46,833 nt of DNA, taken from NCBI GenBank assembly GCA_900766735.1, contig CAAFWO010000002.1:1-46833 (forward strand), in the 5' to 3' direction. The notes under the pieces were generated by a model. That model did no database searches and was not told the origin of the DNA. It worked only from the letters and a program-made list of their open reading frames with translations. Origin of the DNA: Clostridia bacterium (GTDB lineage: Bacteria; Bacillota; Clostridia; CAKSNL01; HGM11501). Shown here piece by piece: positions 23,775 through 31,711 of this stretch. Every line of letters begins with the position of its first letter. Within the stretch, counting starts at the first letter, position 1. A program made the position numbers and the translations under genes.

Positions 23775-26513
23775 TCACTTCTTGATCCTGTCGATGATGT
23801 TTCCGGTTCTTCCGAGGATAGCAGCTGCCTGCGCTCTTGTGATCTCGCTTGAAGGTCCGAATGTGCCGTAGCTGTCGTTTCCTGTGAGTATGCCGGCATT
23901 GTAGAGAGAATAAATCTCCGAGCCGTACTTGTCATAGATCGTAACGTCCGGAAGCGAGTTCCAGGAGTTTATCGCCGAAAGATATGCCGGGGTAACGCTG
24001 TGGTAGAAGATGTATGCCATTTCGGCTCTCGTCGCGGTTCTTGTGTAATCCGAGAAGTCGTCCGCCTTAATGATGCCGTTCTTGATCGCGAAGGAGACAT
24101 AAACGTCAAACCAGTTTCCGCTTGCCGATGCCGTGAATGTCACATCCGTGCCGCCCCTGATGCTGTTATAAAGGCGTGCACCCATGGTGATCGCCTCGGC
24201 AACTGTCATGCTGCCTTCGGGATTGAAGGTCGTGTCCGATGTTCCGCGCATGAGGTTTGCGTCGCAAACTATGCTTACGGTGTCGTAATACCACTTATCC
24301 TCCGTAACGTCCGAGAAGAGCTTTTTGTATGAGGTAACTGCGATGCGAACAACGCCTGAAAAGGTCTTTCCGGAGTTGTTTGTGCCCGTGTAGGGGATAG
24401 TTACATTTCCGGTGTAGCCCTTGGCCGGAACAAACGTAACTCCGGTGATATAGGGCTCTCCCGAAGCATAGAACACTGCCGCTGCGGGAACTTCCTTCTG
24501 CGAATATGTGCCGTAATTATAGTAAAGCTTTCCGTAAGAGGAGTTTACCGAACCGAAGCGGATGCTTCTTACCGAATCGTCCGTCACGCTTATGCTTGCA
24601 ACGTTGAAGGGGCTGACCGTGAAGGTCACACTTCTGTTTTTAACAACGCCGAGCGAAACGTCTGCACTGCCGTTGGTGTTGTCATCATCATCGTCATCAT
24701 CGTCCTTTGACGAGCCCTTGACGGTGATCTTTATCTTGCCGTCTGTTCCCGTGCCCGAGGAAGCATATGCAGTGTATGAAAGCGTCACGGTTCCGGTGTA
24801 GTTTTTCGCGGGCACGAAGCTTACATTCTTGATATAGGGGTTCTTGCTCGCATAGTATTTATCGGAGCTTCTTACTGCCTCTTCATCGTCACTGTCATAG
24901 TCATAATAGAGCTTGCCGTACGAAGAGGAGACGGAGGAAAGCTTGATGTAGCTTAACGTCTTGCCGGTTGCCTTCTTGTAGGCAGATGAGATCGAGGAGG
25001 CGTTTAACGAAACCTCTTTATTCTTGTTCGTGGTAAGCGTCAAGGTCGAGATATTGTCGTCATCATCATCGTCATCGTCGTCTCTTGATGAAGAACCGGT
25101 AATCTTTATCTGAACCGTGCCGTCATAATATTTTGACCTTGAGTAGTAACCCTTATACTTTATGGTGACTGTGCCGGAGGCGGACGACTTGGGAACAAAC
25201 GTGATGTCCGAAATTGCCGGGTTGTCGTCAACATAATAGTCCTCGTCTTCGGAGACTATCTCGTCATATCTTGAAGAAGACTTGTAGCCTAAGTAGAGCT
25301 TGCCCTTCGATGCCGAGGGAAGAGAGGTGAACACGATCTTCGTGAGCTCGGAATCCGTCTCCGCCGTGCATGCCTTTTTAAAGTCGCGTACCTTAAAGTC
25401 AACCTCGGACGAGCTCTTCACGGTATATTTGATCACCGACGAAGAGGAAGAAGAGGAAGACATTTTGATCTTAACGGTGCCCGTGAAAGTCTTCTCGTTC
25501 GTTGTCGTTCCCGTGAAGCTTATGGAAACCGTGCCCGATGCGCCGGACTTGGGAACGAAATAAACCTTGTTAAGAGAGGGAGTGTCCGCCGCATAATATT
25601 TCTTGTTTGCGGTCACCTTTGCCTCGTCGGAACCCTCATAGTCATACCAGAGCGTGCCCTTTGAAGAGGAGGGGAGTGTGAACTTGACAAAGTCAAGCGT
25701 CTTTCCCGTCGCGTCCGAGCAGGCACTCTTGAAATCCGCCGAGCGGAATTTTACAGAGTCGTCGTCAGCGGTATAACTTATCGTCGCCGAAGAGGAAGAT
25801 GAGCTTCCCGAGCTTATCGTGATGATGATGTTTCCGGTGAGCGTCTTTCCCGTTCCGTACATCGTGTAGGGAATGGTGACAGAGCCCTTTTTCGCGGCAA
25901 CAAAGCTGATCTTGTCAAGGAAAGCTGTCGTCAGCTTGCTCGAGGTTCTTACCTTGGCTTCGTTTCTGCCCTCATAGTCATAGTAAAGAACGCCGTAGCT
26001 CGACGAGGGAAGCTTTGTGATCTGCATATAGGAGAACGATTCGTTCGTGATCTCTTTGTACTGAGCGGTGAAATCCTTCGCCGAGAAGGTCACAGAATCG
26101 TCAACCTTTGCCTTATATGTAACGTCGTCCGGCTTCGTTTTTGTGGGCTTGGGATCGGTTTTGCCATCGTCCTTGCCGGGATCGGTCTTACCGGGGTCCT
26201 TGCCGGGATCGGTCTTGCCGTCGTCCTTGCCGGGATCGGTCTTGCCGGGGTCCTTGCCGGGGTCGGTCTTGCCGTCGTCCTTACCGGGGTCGGTCTTACC
26301 CTGGTCGTCTTTCTTATCATCGACCGTGGTATCGTCCTTCTTGGTATCCACGCCATTTTCATCGCCGGAACTATCAGGGGTGTCTTTCTTATCCCCGGAT
26401 TCCGTCACGGTGCCGGCCGTGCCCGTTTCATCGGCCGCATTTACCGCATAGGTAGAGAAAGCGAAGGTGAAAACAAGCATCAGCGCCATTAGCTTTGAAT
26501 AGAATTTTTTCAT
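23775..26513 (-). CDS. SLH-domain surface protein with five beta repeats and poly-Asp linkers
   Basis: The 912-residue protein starts at 26513 (AAAGGAGG nine bases upstream). It has a signal peptide (MKKFYSKLMALMLVFTFAFS, TYAVNAADE). A Lys/Asp/Pro/Gly-rich spacer with nine-residue repeats DPGKDDGKT/DPGKDPGKT follows (about 60-130). Then come five related ~105-residue domains; each has a helix, a LPSSSYGxLYYDYE-type strand, a YYA...P segment and xFVPKSGxSGTVTIxYTG. Poly-Asp runs (nine and eight residues) separate repeats 3/4 and 4/5. Three S-layer homology segments end the protein (KWYYDTVSIVCDANLMRG, WFDVYVSFAIKNGII, YSLYNAGILTGNDSYGTF). It is exported and bound to cell-wall polymer; the repeats may bind Ca2+ or ligands. 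Confidence 0.88.
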   Translation of the reverse strand: MKKFYSKLMALMLVFTFAFSTYAVNAADETGTAGTVTESGDKKDTPDSSGDENGVDTKKDDTTVDDKKDDQGKTDPGKDDGKTDPGKDPGKTDPGKDDGKTDPGKDPGKTDPGKDDGKTDPKPTKTKPDDVTYKAKVDDSVTFSAKDFTAQYKEITNESFSYMQITKLPSSSYGVLYYDYEGRNEAKVRTSSKLTTAFLDKISFVAAKKGSVTIPYTMYGTGKTLTGNIIITISSGSSSSSSATISYTADDDSVKFRSADFKSACSDATGKTLDFVKFTLPSSSKGTLWYDYEGSDEAKVTANKKYYAADTPSLNKVYFVPKSGASGTVSISFTGTTTNEKTFTGTVKIKMSSSSSSSSVIKYTVKSSSEVDFKVRDFKKACTAETDSELTKIVFTSLPSASKGKLYLGYKSSSRYDEIVSEDEDYYVDDNPAISDITFVPKSSASGTVTIKYKGYYSRSKYYDGTVQIKITGSSSRDDDDDDDDDNISTLTLTTNKNKEVSLNASSISSAYKKATGKTLSYIKLSSVSSSYGKLYYDYDSDDEEAVRSSDKYYASKNPYIKNVSFVPAKNYTGTVTLSYTAYASSGTGTDGKIKITVKGSSKDDDDDDDDNTNGSADVSLGVVKNRSVTFTVSPFNVASISVTDDSVRSIRFGSVNSSYGKLYYNYGTYSQKEVPAAAVFYASGEPYITGVTFVPAKGYTGNVTIPYTGTNNSGKTFSGVVRIAVTSYKKLFSDVTEDKWYYDTVSIVCDANLMRGTSDTTFNPEGSMTVAEAITMGARLYNSIRGGTDVTFTASASGNWFDVYVSFAIKNGIIKADDFSDYTRTATRAEMAYIFYHSVTPAYLSAINSWNSLPDVTIYDKYGSEIYSLYNAGILTGNDSYGTFGPSSEITRAQAAAILGRTGNIIDRIKK
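26153..26304. repeat. 27/54-bp minisatellite in the SLH gene
   Basis: Plus-strand units such as TTGCCGGGATCGGTCTTG recur with a 27-bp step and a 54-bp higher period (nine-residue units DPGKDDGKT and DPGKDPGKT alternate). Units are nearly identical at DNA level, which suggests recent expansion. Confidence 0.75.
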
Positions 26514-26540
26514 ATTTTCTTGCCTCCTTTTGGTATAAAA

Positions 26541-26569
26541 ATTATACAACAGCAGGAGAGTATTGTCAA
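26541..26569 (-). promoter_or_regulatory. promoter of the SLH protein gene
   Basis: On the minus strand TTGACA (26569-26564) and TATAAT (26546-26541) are separated by exactly 17 bases. One arm of a 13-bp inverted repeat (26552-26564) lies within the spacer. Confidence 0.85.
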
Positions 26570-26618
26570 TACACTAAGGGAAAATTTAATGATTTTCAAA
26601 AGAGGAATACTCTCCTGC
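26552..26618. promoter_or_regulatory. 13-bp inverted repeat at the SLH gene promoter
   Basis: GCAGGAGAGTATT (26552-26564) and AATACTCTCCTGC (26606-26618) are perfect inverted copies 41 bases apart. Each copy is followed, reading outward, by a TATAAT box (26546-26541 on minus, 26622-26627 on plus). This looks like a pair of operator sites or a looped regulatory structure. Confidence 0.6.
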
Positions 26619-26669
26619 ACTTATAATACAATTAAGTAGGCAAGAAAGTTGCATTGATTTTGAAATTTT

Positions 26670-26858
26670 TTATTTTATTTCATTTGCGACCATACATCCG
26701 TCAACGACGAAAATGCGCACATCGCCGTGCTTGGATTTTAACCTTAAGAGCGCTTCTTTTTCTTCTTCTGAACCGTCTGTCAAAAAGAACTCTCTGACGC
26801 CGGATAAAAATTCCCTCTCGCACTCATCATAAAAAGAATTATTGTTTTTTTCACTCAT
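26670..26858 (-). CDS. small acidic protein divergent from two HTH regulators
   Basis: The 62-residue protein (MSEKNNNSFYDECEREFLSG, VREFFLTDGSEEEKEALLRL, DVRIFVVDGCMVANEIK) has GAGGTGAAAAAAT before its ATG. It has no membrane segment. The family is unknown. It is divergent from the HTH genes at 26976-27568 and shares with them an intergenic region with two palindromic operators, so its expression is probably under their control. Confidence 0.55.
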   Translation of the reverse strand: MSEKNNNSFYDECEREFLSGVREFFLTDGSEEEKEALLRLKSKHGDVRIFVVDGCMVANEIK

Positions 26859-26890
26859 ATTTTTTCACCTCAAATTTAAATATGCACTAT

Positions 26891-26907
26891 ATATCCTAAA
26901 AGGATAT
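26891..26907. promoter_or_regulatory. palindromic operator 1
   Basis: ATATCCTAAAAGGATAT is a 17-base palindrome (seven-base arms) in the divergent promoter region; the second copy is centred 32 bases away. Confidence 0.7.
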
Positions 26908-26922
26908 CTGTTCTATTTTAAC

Positions 26923-26939
26923 ATATCCTTTTAGGATAT
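26923..26939. promoter_or_regulatory. palindromic operator 2
   Basis: ATATCCTTTTAGGATAT shares both arms (ATATCCT, AGGATAT) with operator 1 and differs only in the three central bases. It lies just before the first HTH gene and probably overlaps its promoter. Confidence 0.7.
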
Positions 26940-26975
26940 ACAATACATATTATAAAAAAATCGGGGTGATATAAT

Positions 26976-27314
26976 ATGGAAATTAATTATAAAGCGATAG
27001 GAAAAAGAGTGCGTGAGGCGAGAAAAAGAAAGGGCATGACCCAGTCGTCGCTTGCCGAGAGGGCAAATTTGAGTGACACGCTGATCTCTCACATTGAGCG
27101 CGGAGCGACGAAGCTGAGTCTTCGGAGCATTATTTCGATCGCGAACGCGCTTGACACGAGCGTCGACTCTCTTCTGATGGACGTTGTCGACCGTTCCGAG
27201 GTTGAATTTGACAAGGCGTTTTCGCTCCTTCTTGCCGGGCTGTCGCCCTCTGAACGCAGCCTTATCTATAACGCCTGCAAGAGCATTTCGGATGACCTTA
27301 AAAGGGAGCGGTGA
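26976..27314 (+). CDS. XRE-family HTH regulator
   Basis: The 112-residue protein has a Cro/CI-type helix-turn-helix at about residues 6-60 (IGKRVREARKRKGMTQSSLA, NLSDTLISHIERGATKLSL, IISIANALDTSVDSLLMD) and a C-terminal helical part (LLLAGLSPSERSLIYNACKS) that may dimerise. It is the best candidate to bind the two ATATCCT-type palindromes just upstream, hence probably autoregulated. Its stop overlaps the next frame. Confidence 0.85.
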   Translation: MEINYKAIGKRVREARKRKGMTQSSLAERANLSDTLISHIERGATKLSLRSIISIANALDTSVDSLLMDVVDRSEVEFDKAFSLLLAGLSPSERSLIYNACKSISDDLKRER

Positions 27315-27316
27315 CC

Positions 27317-27568
27317 ATGGAACAAAAATTGAGGCGCGACCTTAATATGGGCGACAACTTAAGAAGACTGCGCACAAAGATGGGGCTCTCACAGGAAAAA
27401 CTGTGTGCACGCCTTCAGTGCATGGGGTGCGATATAGGAAGGACGACCTATGCAAAATATGAAGCCGGCGAGCTTAACATAAAAGTGAGCGTTCTTATCG
27501 CGCTTCGCGAGATATACGGCTGTTCATATGACGAATTTTTCAAAGACCTTGTGGTTTATCCGGAATAA
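27317..27568 (+). CDS. second small XRE-type HTH protein
   Basis: The 83-residue protein consists almost only of a helix-turn-helix (MGDNLRRLRTKMGLSQEKLC, GCDIGRTTYAKYEAGELNIK, VLIALREIYGCSYDEFFKDL). The ATG at 27317, with GGGAG eight bases upstream, lies two bases after the stop of the first regulator, so translation is likely coupled. It may form heterodimers with or antagonise the first regulator; this is inference. Confidence 0.8.
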   Translation: MEQKLRRDLNMGDNLRRLRTKMGLSQEKLCARLQCMGCDIGRTTYAKYEAGELNIKVSVLIALREIYGCSYDEFFKDLVVYPE

Positions 27569-27595
27569 TTTTTAGAATTTATTTAAAAACTTTTA

Positions 27596-27624
27596 TTGCG
27601 GCGAGGGGAATTTTATGGTACAAT
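27596..27624 (+). promoter_or_regulatory. promoter of the DUF1538 operon
   Basis: TTGCGG and TACAAT are separated by 17 bases, 38-47 bases before the likely start codon. Confidence 0.55.
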
Positions 27625-27661
27625 AATAGAGTACTATAATAAATAGGTAGAAAAAAGGCAG

Positions 27662-29212
27662 GTGGTCGGGCTGAAGAAAAGAGAAGTTATAAAAGAACAC
27701 CATGCGGCGATCGCCGAAAAGTTCGGCGAGGCGGCCTCGTCCGTTATGCCGATATTGCTGATAGTGATAGTCCTTTCTTTCGCTGTCAGCCCGATAAGGA
27801 CGGATCTTATGCTGAATTTCCTTGTCGGAACGGTGTTTTTAATGCTTGGAATCAGTCTGTTTTCGCTCGGTGCGGAAACCTCGATGACTCCAATCGGAAG
27901 CAAGATCGGAACGGCGATGACCAAGACGAAAAAGCTCCCGTTCATTCTGGCGGTGAGCTTTGCACTGGGCTTTGCGGTGACTGTTGCCGAGCCGGATCTT
28001 TTCGTGCTTGCCGAAACCGTGCCGCACATTAACACGGTTGCTCTGCTGGTAACGGTCGGAATCGGTGTGGGTCTGTTTCTGGCGCTCTGTATGTTCAGAA
28101 TCATAACGGGCATTAAATTAAGATGGCTGCTTTTGGTGTGCTACGCTGTCGTTTTCGCGCTCGCGGCTTTTGCCGAGCCGGACTTTTTGGGCATCGCGTT
28201 TGACTCCGGCGGCGTCACGACCGGGCCGATGACAGTGCCTTTCATTCTGGCGCTCGGCGTCGGCGTGTCCAACATCCGAAGCGATAAAAAGGCGGAGGCG
28301 GACTCGTTCGGTCTCGTTGCACTGTCGTCAATCGGGCCGATACTCGCGGTTTTATTATTGGGATTTTTCTATTCGGAGCAGAGCGGGGAAACGCACGTCG
28401 TCACAAAGGTTTATAACACGACGGGCGAAATCGGCAGGGAATATCTTGCCGCACTTCCCGACTACCTTATGGAAATGGCGCTTTCACTTTTGCCGATAGC
28501 TTTAATATTTTTGCAGTTTCAGCTTTTCTCATTAAAGCTTTCGCGCCACTCGCTCGGCAAAATTCTTATCGGACTTTTATATACATATATCGGGCTCGTG
28601 CTGTTTTTAACGGGCGTCAACGTCGGCTTTTCGTCGCTAGGCATGGTCTTGGGCTCATCGCTTGCGACGGGGAGCGCAAAAGTGCTCCTGGTTCCGCTTT
28701 CGATGCTTTTCGGCTGGTTTATCATCTCGGCCGAGCCGGCGGTCGCGGTCCTGCAACGCCAGATAGAAGAGGTCAGCGCCGGCGCGATTCCGGGCAAGGC
28801 GATAAAACTCAGCCTGTCTGCGGCAATCGCCGTCGCGATGGGGCTTTCGATGATAAGGGTAATTACAGGGGTCTCGGTGCTCTGGTTTTTGGTGCCGGGT
28901 TATGTGACGGCACTCGTACTTTCGTTTTTCGTGCCGGATATTTACACGGCGATCGCGTTTGACTCAGGCGGTGTTGCCTCCGGCCCGATGACGGCGACGT
29001 TTATGCTTCAGTTTATGATCGGCGCGTCTGCCTCGCTCGGCGGAAACGCCGTTTCGGACGCGTTCGGCCTTGTCGCGCTCGTTGCCATGATGCCGCTTAT
29101 TTCCATTCAGATACTGGGCTTTTGCTACAGTCTTAAAGGCAAAAAGGAAGAGCGCGTGGAGAAAAAGCCGGCATACGGAGATTACGATATTGTCGAGCTC
29201 TGGGAGGGATGA
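27662..29212 (+). CDS. DUF1538 family membrane protein
   Basis: The 516-residue protein has about a dozen membrane helices and an internal duplication: each half contains the same signature (EPDFLGIAFDSGGVTTGPMT near residue 177-196, and VPDIYTAIAFDSGGVASGPM near 425-444). A third EPDLF/SAEPAV-type motif occurs in each half. These FDSGG-TGPMT motifs mark DUF1538, a putative transporter family of unknown substrate. The start is uncertain: GTG at 27662 has poor spacing, whereas CTG at 27671 (KKREV follows) is five bases after AGGTGG. The stop overlaps the next gene region, and the next product is P-II-like, as in nitrogen-controlled transporters. Confidence 0.85.
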   Translation: MVGLKKREVIKEHHAAIAEKFGEAASSVMPILLIVIVLSFAVSPIRTDLMLNFLVGTVFLMLGISLFSLGAETSMTPIGSKIGTAMTKTKKLPFILAVSFALGFAVTVAEPDLFVLAETVPHINTVALLVTVGIGVGLFLALCMFRIITGIKLRWLLLVCYAVVFALAAFAEPDFLGIAFDSGGVTTGPMTVPFILALGVGVSNIRSDKKAEADSFGLVALSSIGPILAVLLLGFFYSEQSGETHVVTKVYNTTGEIGREYLAALPDYLMEMALSLLPIALIFLQFQLFSLKLSRHSLGKILIGLLYTYIGLVLFLTGVNVGFSSLGMVLGSSLATGSAKVLLVPLSMLFGWFIISAEPAVAVLQRQIEEVSAGAIPGKAIKLSLSAAIAVAMGLSMIRVITGVSVLWFLVPGYVTALVLSFFVPDIYTAIAFDSGGVASGPMTATFMLQFMIGASASLGGNAVSDAFGLVALVAMMPLISIQILGFCYSLKGKKEERVEKKPAYGDYDIVELWEG

Positions 29213-29214
29213 TA

Positions 29215-29880
29215 ATGAATTATGTGATTTCAATCTGTCCGCCCGATACGGCAGAGGTGATAGCAGAGATTTACGAAAATCTTTCGCTTCCGTTTTGCCT
29301 GACATTTCGTGCAAAGGGCACGGCGGTCAGCAATATGCTGGAGTTATTGGGCATTGAAAACAATGAAAAGAGAGCCGTTGTCACCGTCTGCACCAAGGAG
29401 AAGACAAGACAGATCATCAAAGAAGAAAAAAACAAAACGTTTATCGGTGTGCCGGGACAGGGAATAATCGTTTCCGTGCCGGTAAAAAGTGTCGGAGGTG
29501 GAAAGACCGTGGAATATTTAAGCGGAGGCGAGGCCATGAAAGGCCGAGCACCTGAGCTTGATCTGGAATATGAACTTATCATTGTTATCGCGAACGAAGG
29601 GCGGACCGACGTTGTTATGGACGCGGCACGCGGCGCGGGCGCGACGGGCGGCACGGTCCTTCACGGCAAGGGAACGGGAAAGGGAAGCACGGAAAACTTC
29701 TTCTCCGTTTCGATCGCGACGGAAAAAGAGGTCATCCTGATCGTCGCTAAAAAAGAAGAAAAGGCAAAGATAATGCGCGCGATAGTGGAAAAAGCGGGCG
29801 CCGGAACAGAGGCGAACGCCATCACGTTCTCGCTCCCGGTGACCGAGATCGCCGGCTTCGGATTTAATAAAGAAGATTAA
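29215..29880 (+). CDS. tandem P-II-like regulatory protein linked to DUF1538
   Basis: The 221-residue protein appears to consist of two P-II-like ferredoxin modules. The first (about 1-105) reads MNYVISICPPDTAEVIAEIY and FIGVPGQGIIVSVPVKSVGG. The second (about 118-221) reads LIIVIANEGRTDVVMDAARG, AGATGGTVLHGKGTG, FSVSIATEKEVILIVAKKEE and GAGTEANAITFSLPVTEIAG, close to the P-II T-loop and C-loop layout. The ATG at 29215 has GGAGGG six bases upstream, two bases after the DUF1538 stop. It presumably gates the DUF1538 protein in response to nucleotide or metabolite binding. Confidence 0.8.
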   Translation: MNYVISICPPDTAEVIAEIYENLSLPFCLTFRAKGTAVSNMLELLGIENNEKRAVVTVCTKEKTRQIIKEEKNKTFIGVPGQGIIVSVPVKSVGGGKTVEYLSGGEAMKGRAPELDLEYELIIVIANEGRTDVVMDAARGAGATGGTVLHGKGTGKGSTENFFSVSIATEKEVILIVAKKEEKAKIMRAIVEKAGAGTEANAITFSLPVTEIAGFGFNKED

Positions 29881-29882
29881 AA

Positions 29883-29916
29883 AAGCCCCGGGTTCAATTT
29901 TTTGAACTCGGGGCTT
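29883..29916 (+). terminator. hairpin terminator after the P-II-like gene
   Basis: AAGCCCCGGGTTCAA pairs with TTGAACTCGGGGCTT (one G-T pair) across four bases. The T-run is short on the plus strand. Confidence 0.65.
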
Positions 29917-29943
29917 GCATTATGGTGCGTTTTATGGTAGAAT
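29915..29943 (+). promoter_or_regulatory. promoter of proS
   Basis: TTGCAT and TAGAAT are separated by 17 bases, 39 bases before the proS start; the -35 overlaps the end of the preceding terminator stem. Confidence 0.6.
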
Positions 29944-29982
29944 ATAATAAGTTTATTATGAGTTTTAGAAGGTGTTATATTT

Positions 29983-31674
29983 ATGAAAGCGTCAAAATTA
30001 CTTATGCCCACGCTGAGAGAGGCTCCGGCGGAGGCTGAAATATCGAGCCACATTTTAATGATGCGCGCAGCGCTTATAAGCAAGCTCGCGGCAGGTGTGT
30101 ACTCTTATCTTCCTCTCGGTCTTAAGGTTTTACACAATGTTCAGAATATTATCCGTGAGGAGATGGATAGAGCCGGCGCGCAGGAGCTTTTGATGAGCGC
30201 GCTCCTTCCGGCAGAGTGCTATCAGAAGTCCGGCAGATGGGAGCGTTTCGGCGACGATATGTTCCGCTTGAAGGACAGGAACGACAGGGACTTTTGCTTA
30301 GGCCCTACGCATGAGGAGATATTCACGCAGACGGTGATCGATTCCGTCCATTCCTACAGGGACTATCCCTTCACGCTCTACCAGATGCAGACAAAGTACC
30401 GCGACGAGCGCCGTCCCCGTTTCGGCGTTATGAGAACGCGCGAATTTATTATGAAGGACGCATACAGCTTTGACACGACCAAGGAAGGGCTTGACGAGTC
30501 GTATAAGGCAATGTATGACGCATACAGAAGAATATTTGACAGGCTCGGCCTTAACTATATGATAGTTGACGCGGACACCGGGGCGATGGGCGGATCGGGA
30601 AGCCAGGAGTTTATGGTTATTTCCGAGGTCGGAGAAGACACGATCGCATACTGCGAGGACTGCCGCTACAGCGCGAACATCGAAAAAGCCGTCTGCGTTG
30701 CGCCCGAGACTTCAAACGAAGAAATGAAGGAAAAACATAAGATCGGGACTCCGAACGCAAGGACGATCGATGAGGTTGCCGCTTTCTTCGGGAAGGACGC
30801 AAAGAGCTTTGTCAAGACGATGATATATAACTGCGACGGCAAGCTTTATGCCGTTTTGGTCCGCGGCGACAGGGAGATAAACGAGGTCAAGCTCGCGAAC
30901 ATCACGGGAGCGGCCGAGGTCGCACTTGCAGACGCGGAGGATGTTGTTAAGATTACCGGCGCAAAGGTCGGATTTGCCGGCCCTGTGAACCTTTCCGCGC
31001 CGATAATTGCCGATAACGAGGTCATGGCGATGAGAAACTTCATCGTCGGCGCGAACGAGACGGACTGCCACATCGAAAATGTGAACCCGGGAAGAGACTT
31101 TACGCCCGAGATCACGGCGGACATCCGCTCGATCGAGGAGGGCGACATCTGCCCGGTATGCGGAAAGAGAATAAAGACCGCGCAGGGCATTGAAGTCGGC
31201 CACATCTTCAAACTCGGCACGAAATATTCAGACGCACTGGGTCTTACCTACCGCGACGAGACGGGCGAGGACAAGAGCGTTATCATGGGTTGTTACGGTA
31301 TCGGCGTCAACCGCTGTCTTGCCGCAGTTATCGAGCAGAATCACGACGATAACGGAATCATATGGCCGGTAGCTGTTGCACCCTACAAGGCTGTCGTTGT
31401 TCCGGTGAACGTTAACGATTCCGTTCAGGCAAATATGGCCGAGGAGATCACAAAGAGGCTTGAGGATGAGGGCATCGAGGTCATCATCGACGACCGCGAC
31501 GAGCGCCCCGGCGTTAAGTTCAAGGACTGGGATCTTATCGGCATTCCGGTAAGGATCACCGTCGGCAAAAAGGCCGGCGAGGGACTGGTTGAATACAAAT
31601 TGAGAAACGAAGCTGAATTTGAGCTTCTCGAAAAAGAAGAAGCAATCAAAAAAGCGCTGGAATACATAAAATAA
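29983..31674 (+). CDS. proS: prolyl-tRNA synthetase
   Basis: The 563-residue class II synthetase is of the bacterial type with an editing insertion. It starts MKASKLLMPTLREAPAEAEI; motif 1 region SYLPLGLKVLHNVQNIIREE; motif 2 RWERFGDDMFRLKDRNDRDF with CLGPTHEE; then the insertion domain (about 225-385), motif 3 MGCYGIGVNRCLAAVIEQ, and the anticodon-binding domain (about 465-563, YKAVVVPVNVND). It charges tRNA-Pro, one of which lies in this window. AGAAGG precedes the ATG. Confidence 0.97.
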   Translation: MKASKLLMPTLREAPAEAEISSHILMMRAALISKLAAGVYSYLPLGLKVLHNVQNIIREEMDRAGAQELLMSALLPAECYQKSGRWERFGDDMFRLKDRNDRDFCLGPTHEEIFTQTVIDSVHSYRDYPFTLYQMQTKYRDERRPRFGVMRTREFIMKDAYSFDTTKEGLDESYKAMYDAYRRIFDRLGLNYMIVDADTGAMGGSGSQEFMVISEVGEDTIAYCEDCRYSANIEKAVCVAPETSNEEMKEKHKIGTPNARTIDEVAAFFGKDAKSFVKTMIYNCDGKLYAVLVRGDREINEVKLANITGAAEVALADAEDVVKITGAKVGFAGPVNLSAPIIADNEVMAMRNFIVGANETDCHIENVNPGRDFTPEITADIRSIEEGDICPVCGKRIKTAQGIEVGHIFKLGTKYSDALGLTYRDETGEDKSVIMGCYGIGVNRCLAAVIEQNHDDNGIIWPVAVAPYKAVVVPVNVNDSVQANMAEEITKRLEDEGIEVIIDDRDERPGVKFKDWDLIGIPVRITVGKKAGEGLVEYKLRNEAEFELLEKEEAIKKALEYIK

Positions 31675-31711
31675 AAGGCGCATATATTAATCGTGAAAGG
31701 GGGAGTGGCTT

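Noticed and set aside
26141..26455. Long plus-strand frames opposite the SLH gene spacer
   Set aside because: They mirror the 27-bp repeat of the minus-strand gene, have no ribosome binding site, and consist of repeated Arg/Cys- or Ser/Pro-rich residues typical of shadow frames.
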